Origin: Hippophae tibetana | Lineage: Eukaryota > Streptophyta > Magnoliopsida > Rosales > Elaeagnaceae | Direction of reading: 5' to 3' | DNA length: 64,000 nucleotides | Assembly: GCA_037013495.1 (NCBI GenBank) | Contig: CM072810.1 | Span: 106,110,898 to 106,174,897, forward strand | In this document: positions 62,171 through 64,000 of the stretch, in pieces | Layout: every line of letters begins with the position of its first letter | Position numbering within the stretch: the first letter of the stretch is position 1 | Notes under the pieces: generated by a model | Database searches by the model: none | The model's input: the letters and a program-made list of their open reading frames with translations, nothing else | What the model was told of the DNA's origin: nothing | Translations under genes and position numbers: made by a program

Positions 62171-64000
62171 ATGGGTAGTATTCAGATGAATAATAATGTT
62201 CTGAAGATAATTATATTGTTAGCTCTGGTTGGATTACTCAAAACTTCAAGAGCAGAGGATAGGGTATTAAATGTGAGCAATTTGAGAATGTTTGTTGATG
62301 AGTTTCAAGATATGCCCAAAATCTTTGGGTTTCAGATTGTCAATGGTGTTCCCAGTTCTAAATCACTCAAGATTGGCATGTACCGTATCAACTGGGTTAG
62401 TCTCTCTTTCGATTTTATTACTATTTGCCCTTTTTATTTTTTTCTTAAATTAAATCTTTTTGCCTTTCCCATTGTTTGATAGTGTTTATGTCTAATTTCT
62501 TTTGAATTTTTTTTTAATTTCCTAAACTACTACAGCGAACAGAGTAGCCAGTTTTTTTATTATTGTTTTTTAGATGAAACGTTGGTCTTTTGAAACGGTG
62601 ATGGTGAGTTATTTTTAAATTATATTTTTTAATAATTAAATTATTTAGTATTTTTTTTAAAAATTGTAATAAACTTAAAATACCTTTCATCATCCTATAT
62701 TTCAATTGAAATGAATCATTATCTCGAAAAATGGAAAAATTTAATGATCCAACCATTAGAATTATAGAACAGAGCAAGTTTTTTTTGTTTTTTGTTTTTT
62801 GTTTTTGGGAAAGGAGCATAATTAATTAAAAGCCTTTTTTTTTTTGGAAAAGCTTAATTTTAAAGGAAAACTCCAATGTAATAAATGTTTCTGCCTCATC
62901 CCAACAATGTGGTGTGAATTGAGTATTGATGTACAATACCCACTAACTTTCTTACAAAGCCAGTTGTAAAGTTTAAAGAGACATCTTTTGTTTCTATTAT
63001 TAGAACCCCCCACTTTCCCTCTCATTGGCTGATCCTTGTTCTTTTCAATTTTTTGCTTTTTGGGGTACTCCCTTGTTGTTATTATTCCCATTTCCCACAG
63101 TTCTTTTAATGCTTCTCTGGTTTGTTTCATGACTTTATTATTAATTACATACATAATTTAATATATGTAAATTTATATTTGTTATAATTTCTAATACCAT
63201 ATTGCCTCTTTATCAAACCATAAGCAAACTAATTTATTAGGTACTATTGGGAAATTCCTTTGTGAGTGAAAAGATAAAAATATATATATATATATATTAA
63301 CAAATTAATACATTTTTGTAGTTTGGTAAAAATATAGTAATCAAAATGTTGGTTCTTGTAGAAATTCCACAGAGATCTTCCACCCACTCCAGTTTTTGCT
63401 TACGGTACATCAAAGAACACCGCAACAATACCTGGTCCAACAATCGAGACTGTTCATGGAGTCTCCACTTACGTCATGTGGCGAAATCACCTTCCTGCAA
63501 AACACATACTTCCTTGGGACTCAACAATCCCAACGGCTAAACCTCCCAACACCAATGGTATTCCTACAGTGGTGCACCTGCACGGTGGTATCCATGAACC
63601 TGCAAGTGATGGAAACCCAGATTCATGGTTCACTGCTGGATTTAAACACAAGGGTCCCGCTTGGTCCAATAAAACATATCACTACAACAATTTTCAGCAA
63701 CCTGGGACCCTTTGGTACCACGATCATGCCATGGGTTTTACCAGAGTTAATCTCTTAGCTGGCTTGAGTGGGGCCTATATAATTCGCCAACCAGACATCG
63801 AAGCCCCGCTTGGACTACCCAATGGCAATGAGTTTGAACGTACGCTCATCGTATTTGATCACAGCTTCCTTAGGAATGGTTCTATCTTCATGAACTCTAC
63901 TGGAAATAATCCCTCTATACACCCCCAGTGGCAACCAGAGTATTTTGGAGATGCTATTATTGTGAATGGGAAGGCTTGGCCTTATTTGAAAGTACGACGT
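62171..64000 (+). CDS. LPR1: LPR1/LPR2-type multicopper oxidase (ferroxidase), 5' part, truncated by window edge
   Basis: Exon 1 is 62171-62395 (75 codons), the intron 62396-63361 (GT-AG, 966 bp), and exon 2 starts at 63362 and is open to the window end. Exon 1 has a signal peptide ([11 protein letters not shown], then Ser-Arg-Ala) and a Phe-Val-Asp-x-x-x-Asp-Met-Pro segment. Exon 2 gives Phe-Ala-Tyr-Gly, Pro-Gly-Pro-Thr, the copper-binding His-Leu-His-Gly-Gly (near 63576) and Trp-Tyr-His-Asp-His (near 63715), then [10 protein letters not shown] and Val-Asn-Gly-Lys-Ala-Trp-Pro. These are the first two of four copper motifs; the others lie outside the window. In Arabidopsis LPR1 and LPR2 are cell-wall or ER-routed ferroxidases that drive primary-root growth arrest under low phosphate. 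Whether this copy is LPR1 or LPR2 cannot be decided. Confidence 0.93.
62396..63361 (+). other. Intron 1 of the multicopper oxidase gene
   Basis: AT-rich, GT at 62396 and AG at 63360-63361 after a TTCTTGTAG acceptor. A TA microsatellite lies at about 63280-63298. Confidence 0.85.

Noticed and set aside
1-64000. CRISPR array, operon-like cluster or bacterial-type defence system
   Set aside because: None present. Spliced genes and plant retrotransposons show this is plant nuclear DNA, and the repeats are tandem duplications, microsatellites or LTRs, not spaced direct repeats.

Overview
This window is nuclear DNA from a flowering plant, most likely a eudicot. It is strongly AT-rich. It carries genes with spliceosomal introns and GT-AG borders, plant-specific families (an LPR-type multicopper oxidase, an ECA1/prolamin-like secreted peptide, a proline-rich cell-wall-type protein), and a dense load of plant retrotransposons in all stages of decay. 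No organellar, bacterial or viral block was recognised. The species cannot be fixed from the sequence alone.

Four host genes are well supported: a small proline-rich secreted protein (9159-9572, minus), a phosducin-like protein 3 with four exons (28510-30150, plus), an ECA1/prolamin-like cysteine-rich secreted protein (33126-33575, minus), and the 5' part of an LPR1/LPR2-type multicopper ferroxidase that runs off the right edge (62171-64000, plus). A fifth locus (23552-25010) is a chimeric pseudogene: an unrelated 5' segment is joined to the last exons of a CBSCBSPB-type gene (PB1 domain plus C-terminal membrane tail). These genes do not form a functional cluster.

Layout. 0-9 kb: AT-rich intergenic DNA, copies of an AT-rich dispersed repeat, and a heavily decayed Copia element (4.6-6.8 kb). 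9-12 kb: the proline-rich gene and a 125-bp tandem duplication. 12-20 kb: a decayed, essentially non-coding LTR element with a ~270-bp tandem array and an inserted LTR fragment. 20-34 kb: gene space with the chimeric pseudogene, PLP3 and the ECA1-like gene. 34-43 kb: a probable solo LTR, a duplicated Ty3/gypsy protease-region fragment, and between the two copies a young, structurally complete but coding-defective Copia element (LTRs 378 bp, target duplication GTTTA). 43-49.5 kb: CACTA-like DNA transposon remnants, one with palindromic subterminal repeats and gene-like captured sequence. 49.9-58.4 kb: a minus-strand Ty3/gypsy element whose gag is split by a nested SIRE-type Copia element. 58-62 kb: AT-rich DNA and a miniature LTR element (TRIM). 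62-64 kb: the multicopper oxidase gene.

The most unusual items are the 21-bp-phased array of nine TTGAC (W-box core) sites in the leader of the young Copia element, the chimeric RPT3-like/CBSCBSPB pseudogene, the nested insertion with a 335-bp LTR deletion, and the CACTA-like element with captured sequence. I found no convincing evidence of a wholly new biological system.
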